64,000 nt of DNA, from positions 1 to 64,000 of the IMG/VR virus record IMGVR_UViG_3300046820_004106; one strand, written 5' to 3'. Origin of the DNA: a virus. A program made the translations under genes and the position numbers. Positions 38,401-48,800 of this stretch are shown in pieces (position 1 is the first letter of the stretch; each line of letters starts with the position of its first letter). The notes beneath the pieces were generated by a model. It was given only the letters and a program-made list of their open reading frames with translations, was not told where the DNA came from and ran no database searches.

Positions 38401-41400
38401 AAGTGGAAGTATATTGTCAGGAGGAGTTACAATCACTGTAACGTTTGCAGTGTCAGTAGATCCAAAATCATCAGTTACTGTAAGGGACACTACATACGTA
38501 CCTTCTGTAGTGAAATTGATTGTTGCATTAGGTGTTGATGAAACAACGGAACCAGCAACACTCCAATTATAAGAAACAATAATTCCATCTTCGTCTGTAG
38601 AAGTGTCACCATTAAGTATTAAACTACCTGGCGCTTTAACAGTCAAAGTTGTATAGGTTATTCTAGCTATTGGGCTTCTGTTAGTGACATTTATTATCAA
38701 ATTAGCTATAGAAGTGTCTCCTATATTATCAGTTACAGTTAATTGAGCTTGATATGTTCCTGGTCTAGAATATGTATGAGATTCAGTTGTTCTTCCTTGA
38801 GATATAATTGTTCCATCGCCAAAATTCCAAGCATACTTTGTAATAATTCCATCAGAATCATAAGAAGTATTTCCAAAGAAATTTATTTGATTTTTGGACA
38901 GTACTGAATTTGGAAAAGCTGAAAATATTGCAACTGGAGGATTGTTCTTAATTACGATATCTAAGAAATATGTGTTTGACAAGTTACCATCATCAGTAAC
39001 AGTTAATTTGACTGGATATGTTCCTGATCTTGTGAAAGTATGAGCAACAGTTTTTTGATATGTTTGCGAATTGTAAAAAATAGTATTGCCAGTTTCGAAT
39101 TCCCACAACCAACTTACTATTTTTCCATCAGAGTCCGTAGATTCATCTGTAAATATAATTGAAGCTGGAGCTGAAATATTATTTGCATTTACAGTAAATA
39201 ATGCTATTGGAGGCTGATTAGCTGGTGGTGGTTCAACAACAAACTGAATAGATGATGTTGTAGTTTTTTTATCTGTTCCATCAGGTAAACCATCATCAGT
39301 TACTGTAAGAGAAACTGTATATGTCCCTGGAAATAAGTAAGTATTTGTTGGATTCTTTAAGTTTGAATCTGTTGTCGTAAATGTATTACCATCACCAAAA
39401 TTCCAATTCCACTGAGTGATAAAACCATCAGGGTCAGAAGATGTTTCTGTAAATTTACCAATAAGAGGTTTGAAATTTGTTTGTGTACCTGTAATATTAG
39501 AAATTATTGGTGAAATATTTACTAATGGTACTACAACAACATTTTTAGTTATTGAACTAGATTTACCAGAATTGTCAGTAACAGTAAGTGTAACTTGATA
39601 TGTGCCAGATGATAAATAAGTATGAGATGGATTCTGAACAGTATTAGTAGAATTATCACCAAAATTCCAAATCCAGGAAGATATTACTCCATCTGTGTCT
39701 GATGATGTATCTGTAAAATCAATAATTAATTTTCTATTTTGTTGTGAAAATAAAAAATTTGCTATTGGTGGATTGTTTCCTGGTGGGTCAACTGTGACTC
39801 TTATTGAAGCTGATGCTTTTAAACCTCCAGAGTCAGTCACAGTAAGAACTACTAAATATGTACCAGGAAATGCATAAATATGTTCTGGATTTTGAACTTC
39901 AGCTGTTTGATTATCTCCAAAATTCCAGTTCCAAGCAACTATTGGCCCTTCGTCGTCACTGGAACTATCAGTAAACTGAACTTTTAATGTTGGTGAAAAT
40001 GATGTTTGCGCCCACTTAAAATTTGGTGATGGCGGATTATTGACTGTCCCATTTACATTTATAACAGGACCAAAAAATTTGCTTGATAAACGAGCTAAAT
40101 TATCCTTTACAAAAAGGGTTGGAGTAAATGAGCCTGCTCTTCTGTAATCGTGAGTAAATGACGAATTATCAAACTTTATAGCAGTTTCACCATCGCCAAA
40201 GTCCCATTCATATGTCTGTATAAAAGATCCATCATTTGCTGGGTTAGATTGATCTGTAAATGATACAGTTAGTATTACGTCTCCAGAAGTTGGCGTTGCA
40301 GAAAATTTAGCTTGTGGTGAAAGATTATTTACTGGCGCTGGATTTACAGTTATTACAATTGTTGCTGGTACACTACTTATTCCATTTGCATTTGTAGCAA
40401 TCAAAGTTACCTTAAAATCAATTGGACTTGTTGTATTGTTAACAAAAGTATGCGTTGGATTTTCTTCAGTAGATTGAGTTTCATCTCCAAAATTCCAGGC
40501 ATATGTAATAGTACTTCCTCCTGGATCATAAGAATTAGTAGATAAAAAGCTCACAAATAATGCTGATTGTCCATTAGTTGGATTAGCTTGAATATCAGCA
40601 ATAGGAGTTGTGTCTTTTATATTAGATCCAGAATCATTTACACATTCTATATCAAACTTTCTAGTGCCTAATATTTTTGAATAAGGATGAAATAATACTG
40701 CTTCTATATTACATTTACCAGTGTCAAAAGCAACAAATACTTTTCCATCATAATCTTGTTTTTTACAAGTAATCAAAGCTGGTCTTTGTCTGGGAACCTC
40801 AGCATTTAATTCACTATTAGAATCAAAATACTTAACAATATTTCTTCTATTACTTAATTCTGAAACTAAAGCTTCATCTAATTTACCTTTTATTAAGTGC
40901 AATTTATCTGATCTTTTTTGTCCCAAATTGCTTGATGAAAGAGCGTATTCAAAATAATATATTCCTCCATTACACCAAAAAACTGATCTGTGTAACCCTA
41001 ACTTTTCATCGTAATCAGAAGTCAAGCCATAAATATTATATTGATCAGAAAGAGTGTTTCCAGTAAGTTCATCTAAATCAAAAAGTGTATTTTTATTCTG
41101 TGCTTCATAATTTGAAATAATCTTGAAATTAATTTTTCTTGGTGACGAATTCAAAGAATAAGCAACAATATAATCTCTTGAGGAAATTTGAGCTACTGTA
41201 GGAAATGATGAATATGCTGTACCAGATGAAGTAATTGGTTCTATCAGTCTAAAATCAGAAATGTAAGTAGGAGCAATACCATCAATAAAAATTGTTTTAT
41301 CAGTTATAGGTGCATTTATATTTGTAGTACTTAATTGAATTGATCTAAAAACAATTGCTCCAGGATCAGCGTATCCAACATTAAATAATTGAGGAGCCTG

Positions 41401-44400
41401 ATCAGAAACCACATAAGAATTGTATTTTGTTCCCTTGAAAGCTTTCGATAAAGTAGAAAAATTTGCATCTATCTTGGATTGTCCATCGATAAATGGATGC
41501 CAAGAAAATTTATTTCTCATATCTGTATTTGCTGCGATAAGAGATTCGTAATCGTGAGAACTTCTTGCTTTAGTATTTGAATTTCGTTCTGTAAGTAAAA
41601 ATGTATTTACTTTTGTTCTTTGATTAAGTTGTGTTTCAGAACTTAACAAAAATGGAAATTCACCCTTGATAGTTACTCCACTTCCTGTTGTAGAATTATA
41701 ACCTACCGGGTATTTTTCATATTGTTGTGTGAAAAATGAATCAGTGGAAATGATTACTGTTTGATTTTCTTCACCAGGTTTTGTTGAAGGTACAGTGTAA
41801 GCAATTACTATAGATTTTTCAAACCCTGATTCACAAGCTGAAAGATTTGTAGCAATATTTTGTTTTCCACCTTTGTAAGCTGCTCTTTCTCTTTTAGCTT
41901 GTGAAAAGTTTCGAGTAGAACTTCTAAAGTCTGACGGAATTTCAAAATTTTTAGACTTTTCCAATTCAATGTAATGATCAACTTTATTTTTTGCATAAAC
42001 AGATCCAGTTTCGAAATATCCCTTATTATCGGATTCTGATGAACCTTTATTTTCTCTTGTAGATGCTTCAATCAAGTTTGCTTTTCTTAAGTTGTCTGGT
42101 GTACTTTTTTGAGGTGGCAAGATAAGCCCGTATCCAGGTCCTCTTGCAATCAAACCACCTCTCAAATGCAATGTGGACTCTTGAACTGTTCCATCTTGAT
42201 TTCTTAATGAACTGTTTCCAAATAAGTCTGGTTTTCCTGGTGGAAAATTTCCATTTATTCTGTGAAATATAGTTTGTGCTAGAATTGTTTGTAATTCATT
42301 AAAAGAAACATTAATTGCATTAATATAAGATGTGCCTGATCCACTATTTTTACCACTTGGAACGGCTAAAATTCCATTCCCATACACCCAAGTTGCGTAT
42401 CCAGAATCTGAGTTTAAATAGTCTGGATCTAATTTGTTTCCATAAATTCTATTACCAGTGATTGGATCTACAGGATAACTCTTATCAATTTTTTTTGCTT
42501 TCCAACCAGGATGTCTAATAATATTTGCTTGAGAATTGTTAGGATCTAACCATCTTGGATTAACATATGAATCAACTTTAGAAATTTCATCACATAATCC
42601 AGAAATAGATTTAGGAAATAAAGTCCAAGTGTTGATGTTAGGCGTGATGGTGTTTTGCCAACTTATATCACCCTCTTCTTCATCTCTGCCGTCAGTGTTT
42701 TGTTGCCAAAATCTTCTAGTGTAATAAAAATTTTCTGAAACACTTGAATTATCAAATTTAGTTTTTTCTTGAAAAGTAGTGTTATTGCCAGATGTAATAA
42801 AATTACTAAGTGAATTATTACGAATTAATTTTACTTGTCCAAGTTCCAATTGTTCATTGTCAAGTTCAATTTTTGTGATTCTTGATATGCCATAGTAGGG
42901 ACCATTTAATGTTTCATCCTCTGGAGCATCATCAATAGCATTCACTTCAGGACCAGTAGGAGCATTTGTTATCAAGCTTGTGTTCAATAAACTATCTGCT
43001 GAGAAAGTTTTTTCTACTAATCTTACTGGTTTAACTGTAATTAATGGTGAATTAGCAGATAAAATGAAATTTTTATTATTTACAAATCTTGGTATGCCAT
43101 CATAATCAGGTAGGCTATTTTTATCCAATTTAGCATATTCCAAGCTTGCTCTGTAAAAATTTTGATAATTTTCTATTTTATTAAACTTAACAACTATGCT
43201 AGTAAACTTATCATCTGTAGCTCCATCCAAAAATTTCAACTTGATTGTAGATCCCATTGAAAATTTACTATTAGCATTAAAATCAGAAGGAATTTGTATA
43301 GTGAAATAAGCTTTGCCAGTGTTGGCTATATCATTAACATAATCAATAATTTTATATGATTTTATTAAATTTTTGGCTTTATCTTCAACTTCAATACCGT
43401 TATAAGGATTTATTTGATTATTTTCATATGATGGTATCGGATTTATATATATAACTCCAGAACCATCCGCAAAATCAAATGTTGTTTTAGAAACTACTTC
43501 CGAGATATCTGGCAAACCTGGATCAAAATCATAAACTTCAAATTCATCAGGATAAGTTCCATCGTTACTACGATTTAATAATTCATCAATTGTTTTGCCA
43601 TTTGTAAGGTCATTATTTACTATATAAATAAATAATTCTTTACGAGATATATCTTGAATCTCGCCATTCCAAGGTTTTGCTAACTTTATTCTGCCATTAT
43701 TAACTCTTGGTTTGCCAAATATTATATTTGTACCAATTCCTGTTTTTGGAAATGCACTTGTATTTACCTCAAAATAATCTACTGCATTATCTTTAGAATC
43801 AGTAATATAAATAATACCAGAACTTTTTATTTTTTGTTTTATTTCATCTGTAATCCAATTAGATGATTCATTATCTTTGTTTGGTTTTGTAATGAAAAAA
43901 TTATCTTTTGGAGAATTTTCTTTTGCTAGGTAACCAAAAGGATTTGCGGATTTTGGTTTTGATGTTGTGTAAGTGTTGAGTCTTGGATATGGAGAATCTT
44001 GATTGTCAACAAAATCTATTTTATTAGATGGATTACACAAATCAATTCTTAATGTTTTGAACGATGATGAATCTGTTGATATGTTGAAAGTTTTTATAGA
44101 TTCATTAGTAGAATTAGATTGCAATGTTGGACCTTTTGCAGTTTCAGTAATTGACAAATTACCACTTTGCAGCTGTCCTAATGATTTTAATTGAATTTCT
44201 AGGTATCTATAACCAGAAAGATTTTGATCTCCATAATAATGTGGTTCGTTTGCGTTTCCATTATAAAATCTTTTATTTCCAGTGCCTTCAATGATGAATT
44301 CTTTATCTTGAATCAAAGACATAGAATTAAATTTCCAACCTCTTAAGGGTAATGGCACTGACCCTGGAAAATCATATTTATCTAATGTTAATTCTCTATT

Positions 44401-45804
44401 GGTTTCATTTATATCATAACAGCCATTTGTTGATCTTACAAACTTTGCAGGAAAATCATAGTTCTTAGGAGGGCTTTCTAAATCATCTAATGGTTCTTTG
44501 GATTTTATTGTGTCAACCAAACCAAAAATCCATTTTTGTTGATTATTAAAGTCCAATGATTTTGAAGTAGCAGACAATCCATCAGCTTCTCTAACTTCAA
44601 TAAATCCGTAATAATTTCTATAAGTTTGCTCAATTAAGCCAACATTACCAGAGTTTGTTGATACAGTTGCATAAGTTGGTAATGCAACTGCTCTTTTTGA
44701 ATTTCTAAATATCTTTTTATTCTTACCATCAGAGTTAAATCCAATAACATAAGCTGTCAAGGGGTCTGTGTGTACGCTGTTCCAATCTAAAATTTTTGAT
44801 TCAAATGTGACTTTTCTAGGAGCATCAGACTTTAAGGATATTCTGGCTGTACACTTTGGATCATCAGTTCTAGTGGCACCAGGAAAAGGTTGCAAATAAT
44901 AATTTTGAGTGTCAGCCTGAGCGTGATCTTTTCTAACAAAGTCTGGATCACCAGCATCAACAGGGACGTTGCTAGAAATACTTACATATCCTGAATTAGA
45001 ACTAGTTGTAGTCCAAGCGTTAATGAACTTCTCATCTTCAATTTCAATATCAAGTTGTGAAGGTGCAGGAATTTCAAAACTCTTACTAAATGTTGTTACT
45101 TGCCCTTTTGGATTTGTAAATTTTAACTTCAAACCAACATATGATTTTGATTTAGGATCTATAGCTTCGTACCAATTTAAACTAGTATACTTTGGCCATT
45201 GTCTAACAGTATCTTTTGTAAGTTCTTTGTTTTTCCAATATTCATCTTCATTATCTGGACAAACAGGAGAGCCTATAAAATAATTTTCAGATGGATAATA
45301 TTCATCAATATCAACAAATTCATTTGTTCCTAATCCGACAAAAAATTCACCCTCTATTGAACCTGATAATGTTTTATCTGGCTTTACATTTGGATCATAA
45401 GGTTCAGTATAAAGGATTATTGTTTCAGAATACTCCTTGTAAACAATATCATTTGCTATTAATGAACCAGGAGATTGAATGAAAAAAGTCACTGGTATCT
45501 TGAGAACATATCTTCCACCATCTATAAAATTGCCAAAATTATACAAACCCCCTTGGTCAGGCCAAGGATGGTTTTCAGGTTTTGCTTCAGGACCTGTAGA
45601 TGTTGAAGGTTTTTCACCAACATACAAAGAGCAAGAAACACTTTTGAGCTTAAAAACTGGGTAAGCGCCTGCACTAACACTTTGACGAACTCCAGTGCCT
45701 CTACTTGATATTAAATCGCCAGAAACTATATTTACCTGGTAATCAAACTTGAACTTACCTGTGTATTGCAAGTTACTAGATCTATCAATTTTATAGGTGG
45801 CCAT
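35419..45804 (-). CDS. 3461-aa protein: 14 PKD domains and RCC1-like propeller
   Basis: The largest gene here. Residues 1 to about 1730 are beta-rich without a recognised domain. Fourteen consecutive PKD domains follow (about 1730-3030), each starting near NxPPxAxF and centred on YxWxFGDG, with GTYxVxLTVTD at the end; copies 8, 11, 13 and 14 lack the FGDG core. The last about 420 residues hold RCC1-like repeats (GLYHTFVVDADGKLYASGSN, NDYGQLG, AAGGNHSIIL), a seven-bladed-propeller family. PKD arrays act as extensible spacers in surface proteins. This could be a long central or side fibre with a propeller tip. AAGAAG precedes ATG weakly. Despite its size it contains no frameshift and has a single stop. 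Confidence 0.9.
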   Translation of the reverse strand: MATYKIDRSSNLQYTGKFKFDYQVNIVSGDLISSRGTGVRQSVSAGAYPVFKLKSVSCSLYVGEKPSTSTGPEAKPENHPWPDQGGLYNFGNFIDGGRYVLKIPVTFFIQSPGSLIANDIVYKEYSETIILYTEPYDPNVKPDKTLSGSIEGEFFVGLGTNEFVDIDEYYPSENYFIGSPVCPDNEDEYWKNKELTKDTVRQWPKYTSLNWYEAIDPKSKSYVGLKLKFTNPKGQVTTFSKSFEIPAPSQLDIEIEDEKFINAWTTTSSNSGYVSISSNVPVDAGDPDFVRKDHAQADTQNYYLQPFPGATRTDDPKCTARISLKSDAPRKVTFESKILDWNSVHTDPLTAYVIGFNSDGKNKKIFRNSKRAVALPTYATVSTNSGNVGLIEQTYRNYYGFIEVREADGLSATSKSLDFNNQQKWIFGLVDTIKSKEPLDDLESPPKNYDFPAKFVRSTNGCYDINETNRELTLDKYDFPGSVPLPLRGWKFNSMSLIQDKEFIIEGTGNKRFYNGNANEPHYYGDQNLSGYRYLEIQLKSLGQLQSGNLSITETAKGPTLQSNSTNESIKTFNISTDSSSFKTLRIDLCNPSNKIDFVDNQDSPYPRLNTYTTSKPKSANPFGYLAKENSPKDNFFITKPNKDNESSNWITDEIKQKIKSSGIIYITDSKDNAVDYFEVNTSAFPKTGIGTNIIFGKPRVNNGRIKLAKPWNGEIQDISRKELFIYIVNNDLTNGKTIDELLNRSNDGTYPDEFEVYDFDPGLPDISEVVSKTTFDFADGSGVIYINPIPSYENNQINPYNGIEVEDKAKNLIKSYKIIDYVNDIANTGKAYFTIQIPSDFNANSKFSMGSTIKLKFLDGATDDKFTSIVVKFNKIENYQNFYRASLEYAKLDKNSLPDYDGIPRFVNNKNFILSANSPLITVKPVRLVEKTFSADSLLNTSLITNAPTGPEVNAIDDAPEDETLNGPYYGISRITKIELDNEQLELGQVKLIRNNSLSNFITSGNNTTFQEKTKFDNSSVSENFYYTRRFWQQNTDGRDEEEGDISWQNTITPNINTWTLFPKSISGLCDEISKVDSYVNPRWLDPNNSQANIIRHPGWKAKKIDKSYPVDPITGNRIYGNKLDPDYLNSDSGYATWVYGNGILAVPSGKNSGSGTSYINAINVSFNELQTILAQTIFHRINGNFPPGKPDLFGNSSLRNQDGTVQESTLHLRGGLIARGPGYGLILPPQKSTPDNLRKANLIEASTRENKGSSESDNKGYFETGSVYAKNKVDHYIELEKSKNFEIPSDFRSSTRNFSQAKRERAAYKGGKQNIATNLSACESGFEKSIVIAYTVPSTKPGEENQTVIISTDSFFTQQYEKYPVGYNSTTGSGVTIKGEFPFLLSSETQLNQRTKVNTFLLTERNSNTKARSSHDYESLIAANTDMRNKFSWHPFIDGQSKIDANFSTLSKAFKGTKYNSYVVSDQAPQLFNVGYADPGAIVFRSIQLSTTNINAPITDKTIFIDGIAPTYISDFRLIEPITSSGTAYSSFPTVAQISSRDYIVAYSLNSSPRKINFKIISNYEAQNKNTLFDLDELTGNTLSDQYNIYGLTSDYDEKLGLHRSVFWCNGGIYYFEYALSSSNLGQKRSDKLHLIKGKLDEALVSELSNRRNIVKYFDSNSELNAEVPRQRPALITCKKQDYDGKVFVAFDTGKCNIEAVLFHPYSKILGTRKFDIECVNDSGSNIKDTTPIADIQANPTNGQSALFVSFLSTNSYDPGGSTITYAWNFGDETQSTEENPTHTFVNNTTSPIDFKVTLIATNANGISSVPATIVITVNPAPVNNLSPQAKFSATPTSGDVILTVSFTDQSNPANDGSFIQTYEWDFGDGETAIKFDNSSFTHDYRRAGSFTPTLFVKDNLARLSSKFFGPVINVNGTVNNPPSPNFKWAQTSFSPTLKVQFTDSSSDDEGPIVAWNWNFGDNQTAEVQNPEHIYAFPGTYLVVLTVTDSGGLKASASIRVTVDPPGNNPPIANFLFSQQNRKLIIDFTDTSSDTDGVISSWIWNFGDNSTNTVQNPSHTYLSSGTYQVTLTVTDNSGKSSSITKNVVVVPLVNISPIISNITGTQTNFKPLIGKFTETSSDPDGFITQWNWNFGDGNTFTTTDSNLKNPTNTYLFPGTYTVSLTVTDDGLPDGTDKKTTTSSIQFVVEPPPANQPPIALFTVNANNISAPASIIFTDESTDSDGKIVSWLWEFETGNTIFYNSQTYQKTVAHTFTRSGTYPVKLTVTDDGNLSNTYFLDIVIKNNPPVAIFSAFPNSVLSKNQINFFGNTSYDSDGIITKYAWNFGDGTIISQGRTTESHTYSRPGTYQAQLTVTDNIGDTSIANLIINVTNRSPIARITYTTLTVKAPGSLILNGDTSTDEDGIIVSYNWSVAGSVVSSTPNATINFTTEGTYVVSLTVTDDFGSTDTANVTVIVTPPDNILPLAILTVDKNFGVINDTFIFNVSDSRDPDGSIILYQIDFGDGSSTQFVNPASFSHVYKSVGNFTSKLIVTDNRNGVSLETARSVQTITINNQPPVASFSYNPINANTFDSIAFIDNSSDPENALIRWSWDYGDGTSFTTTDPLQKNPIKSYNKGNKDYTVSLTVYDNLGLFNTTSQIVRINNRKPFAVISTSSSPINNVITGIAPFTVTFDSNSYDLDGTVVNYEWYINGLLGTPFKTKSFTYTFDTARFVPYSVTLRVQDDDGAFSDLANIGVKVNTPNEPPVAVISANPPSNTSFAPISVTFSAAGSYDPDNINGPLVYAWDFGNGNTSDQIIAATTYSNPGTYKVALKVTDNLAATNTAYLDYIVKNSKPVALLDTLPSSIVSLRINTSIVFTASGSYDPDLNQFISGYKWLKDGIDQNSNTSTFETSFDSVGNHTITLSVFDNLGLESDPVNKTIFVFQDPAPPPINQNPIAILGNEPSVTGYIELKVGDSYTFDGTNSYDSEDGSNITYEWSIDGVKSGYNSTFVNQFNTEGIFTVSLIVFDTQKLASSPSSNLGNRYSVDVKVSAALNPLVNKLFSSGQALYGAIASGTNTSNRYGFELVDDTKQYTIIESGLYHTFVVDADGKLYASGSNSNGQLGFPSNITQQNSLTLVPLASKYKVLKVSAGDYCSAIIAEDITISKRVLLVCGSNINGIFGQALPRTNIFNFQPILERANTFSGASYTSNNGLLDVSCNSYILAFTDNKQVWVAGSHRYTNKTGIVDTGFFPINIDPNPDLQLGSTNYLNPFRLEVGFNNFSGFVSGLSYDIDNQIVWFTGLSTLRGWGYAYDISTYENRLVVITASQDLFYDHAIYLYNFSSSEVPQYDFSAGLASDLNPNEKFLKVSTGKFGFLALSENLFYPYGLNDYGQLGYAQSISSSISINLRDGIPDGVVLPNMSVTGISDIAAGGNHSIILASNVKPSSYSFTITKPGGYSIDPQYPTAYPINQVAG

Positions 45805-45805
45805 T

Positions 45806-48800
45806 TTAACTTCTTAAGAATCTTTCTAACATAGTTTGTACAGTCTGCTGGGTTTCCTTACGCAGCTCTTTGATTCGTTCTTCTGTCTTCATTTCTATGT
45901 TGAAAATTTCTTGGATTATTTCTTTTTTGATAGTGTTAAATTCGTTTTTAGTGATTACATTGCACACTAAATTATTTGTTACATTTTCAATTTTCTTGAC
46001 AAGCAACTCTTCTACTTTGTTTTCTACTATTTTTTCTGTCTTTTTCTGCTCTTCTTTCTCTTGATGATAATTATTTGTGGTAAAAGTTTGACGATTATCT
46101 ACTTTGTAATAATTGTCTTTCTTTTCTCTGAAAACATCAATTTTAATCTGAGATGTATTGTTTACAATTCTGTTTTGTACTTGCTCGATCTTCTGTATCT
46201 TTTGAGAAACTTTTCTTTCATTGGTAGTTTTTTGAACATTTAAAACATCCAGCAATTGAAAGAAATTATTCACCTTCCTGTCTTTGCTTGTCTTTGTTAC
46301 TTTTTGATCATTATAGAAATTCATCATATCAAAGAAGTTTTGCTCAACTTTGTATGAATTTCCCTGAACTTTAATTGCTTCGTTATTTATCCTGTCTAAA
46401 CGCTTCGATATACGTGCAAATTCTCTCTCATTTCGCTTTTCTTGCCTAACTTGTTGTGTCAAGTTTAGTTCAGTAAATAAATTAGAAATATTCTTTTTAT
46501 TACTTTCAAAACTATAACGATTTAAGATAGTAGTATTCTTTTCAGTCTCAAGCAAATTAAGATTCTGAATAAATTCTTGTAATTGAACTTTTTGTGTTTT
46601 ATTTGTTATTTGAACAGTTGAATTATTTATCTCATTATTTGTAATATTGATATCTTGTAAGGTTTCTCTTATCTTTTGTCTTTGAGAAATATTGCTTATT
46701 TTGCTTTCAAATCTATTGAAAGATTGAATATAATTCTTGCTCAAATTTATGGCAGTGATAAAGTCTTTTTGATCAATCTTACTTGTGCGATTTACAATAT
46801 TATTTTCTTGAATTACATTGTTTACATAATTCAAATTTTTTACTATTTGATCAACATTTCTAACTTGCGCAATCTTATTAATTTGCTGAATACTAGTCTT
46901 GAATTCCTGATAGTTTTGGGAAATCAAATTCAAATCTTTAGTAATTTGATTGATATTGTTAGTATTAGAAATTTTAGAAATATTCTGAGCAGTTTCTTGA
47001 GTAACATTTACATTTTCCAAAACTTCAACATTTTTTACAACATTTGAAATCCTATTATAAATCTTTCTTTCTTGAGTGATTTTAGATAAATTTACAATGT
47101 TAAGTAACTCTTTATTTTCAACGTTAGAGATCTTTTGAACAACTTCTGAAATTTGATTTATTCTAGACAGCTTGATGTTGGATATATCATTTTTACTTGT
47201 AAGATTAATTATCTTGTTTAATTGACTAATTTTTTCTTCAGTAATATTTTCAACTTTGCTTATTTGCTTGACAGTGTTAATTTGTTCTTGAGTTAAATTA
47301 TTTATTTTACTAATTTTGTTTAACTTTTCAATATTTTCAGAAATCAAACTTAAATTTGATACTTTTAAATTTTCAACATTTGAAACATTTATATTTTTCG
47401 AAACATTAATAAGATTTTTTAAGTTTTGTATTTCTGTTTTAAACTCTGCAGTACTGAAACTACTTTGTAAATTACTTATTTCATCAATATTTTCTGTAAT
47501 TTGATTTACATTATTATATCTTGCGAGTCTAGTTATTTTTCTTACAATATTTTCAGTTTTTTTAATATCCTGTGAAACATTTATGTTCTTAAGTAAATTA
47601 ATTTTTTCTGTAATATTTTCTGTGTTGAAATTTGACAGTTTCTCAACAACAAAACCTACATTTGATTGATTTACAAATTGATTAAAATTATCTACATTTT
47701 TCTGATTAATACGAATTGTAGATATTTTTGGATTTATAGAAGTTGTATTTAAATTTTCAATTACATTTGAAATATTCTTATAACTTTGAGCAATTCTGGT
47801 GAAAGATTTTGATTCTGATAAATTTACAAAAGATTTATATTCTTCAACATTTATAGATGATAATTTATTAACAATCTGATTCTCAGTGTTATTATAATCT
47901 ACTACGTTTTTAGAAAGACTTACAAGTTTTTTAATGTTTTCAACTGTAGAGCTTGATACCTTAGTAATTTCTAAATTATTATTTTTTGAAAAATTCAAAA
48001 CATCTACTAAATTTTTAATATTAGAAGTGTTGATATTACTTTGACGCAAAACAGTATAGATACCATTCAATTGTTCTTCATTTGTTACTAAAGATAATAA
48101 TGCTCTAACTGTTTGATTATTTGATATATTGCTTATTTTATTAATTATTATGTTAGAATATTCATCAATGTATTCAGTGTTATTGAGAACATTCTTTATT
48201 TCTTTAACAACAAAATTGCTTGTTTTCTCTTGGATATGCACCATTCTGTGATGTACAAAAGAAATATTTTGTTGAGCTAAATTTAGATCATTCTTTATTT
48301 TAGAAATTTTATTTTCAACATATTGATTGCTATTTTTTATTGTCTTCAAAACAGCATATTGAAATTCATAATCATTGGCAGTGTATTCATAATTAACATT
48401 CTTAGTTAAATTGATAATATTTTTATAATGATTATTTTTATGAGTAATACTATGCCTGTGAATGTTTTGATATGTATTCTTTAAGTTAACCTCAGTTTGT
48501 TTTATCTGTTGAACTGTTTCATTGAAGAAATTTAAATTTTGGATAAATTCTCTATACCTATTTTCTATATGTCTATGAAAATTGTATGTAGTAGATAAGT
48601 TCTTGAGATTTGTCTCATAAACAGTTTTTTCAGAGTGATTGAGAATTTTGTTAAATTCAATACTTAAATTTTTACTATGCTGATTAATAATTTTGTAAAA
48701 TTGATTTTCAACATTTGGAGCAATATTTAAGTCTTTTAAAAATGACTTATATAGATTGTCAAAATCTATTTTAGTAGCTTCAGAAAATTTATTTACATTA

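Noticed and set aside
36700-40620. CRISPR or DNA-level tandem repeats in the PKD region
   Set aside because: The repeats are at protein level only; the nucleotide copies are diverged and there are no spacers.
44969-45283. 104-codon plus-strand ORF opposite the PKD protein gene
   Set aside because: No ribosome site, no domain; the opposite strand is a clear continuous gene.
46676-47047. 123-codon plus-strand ORF opposite the rod protein gene
   Set aside because: It is the antisense shadow of a low-complexity Asn/Ile-rich gene. It has no ribosome site, and its Ile/Tyr/Phe-rich composition is what reverse-complement codons would give.
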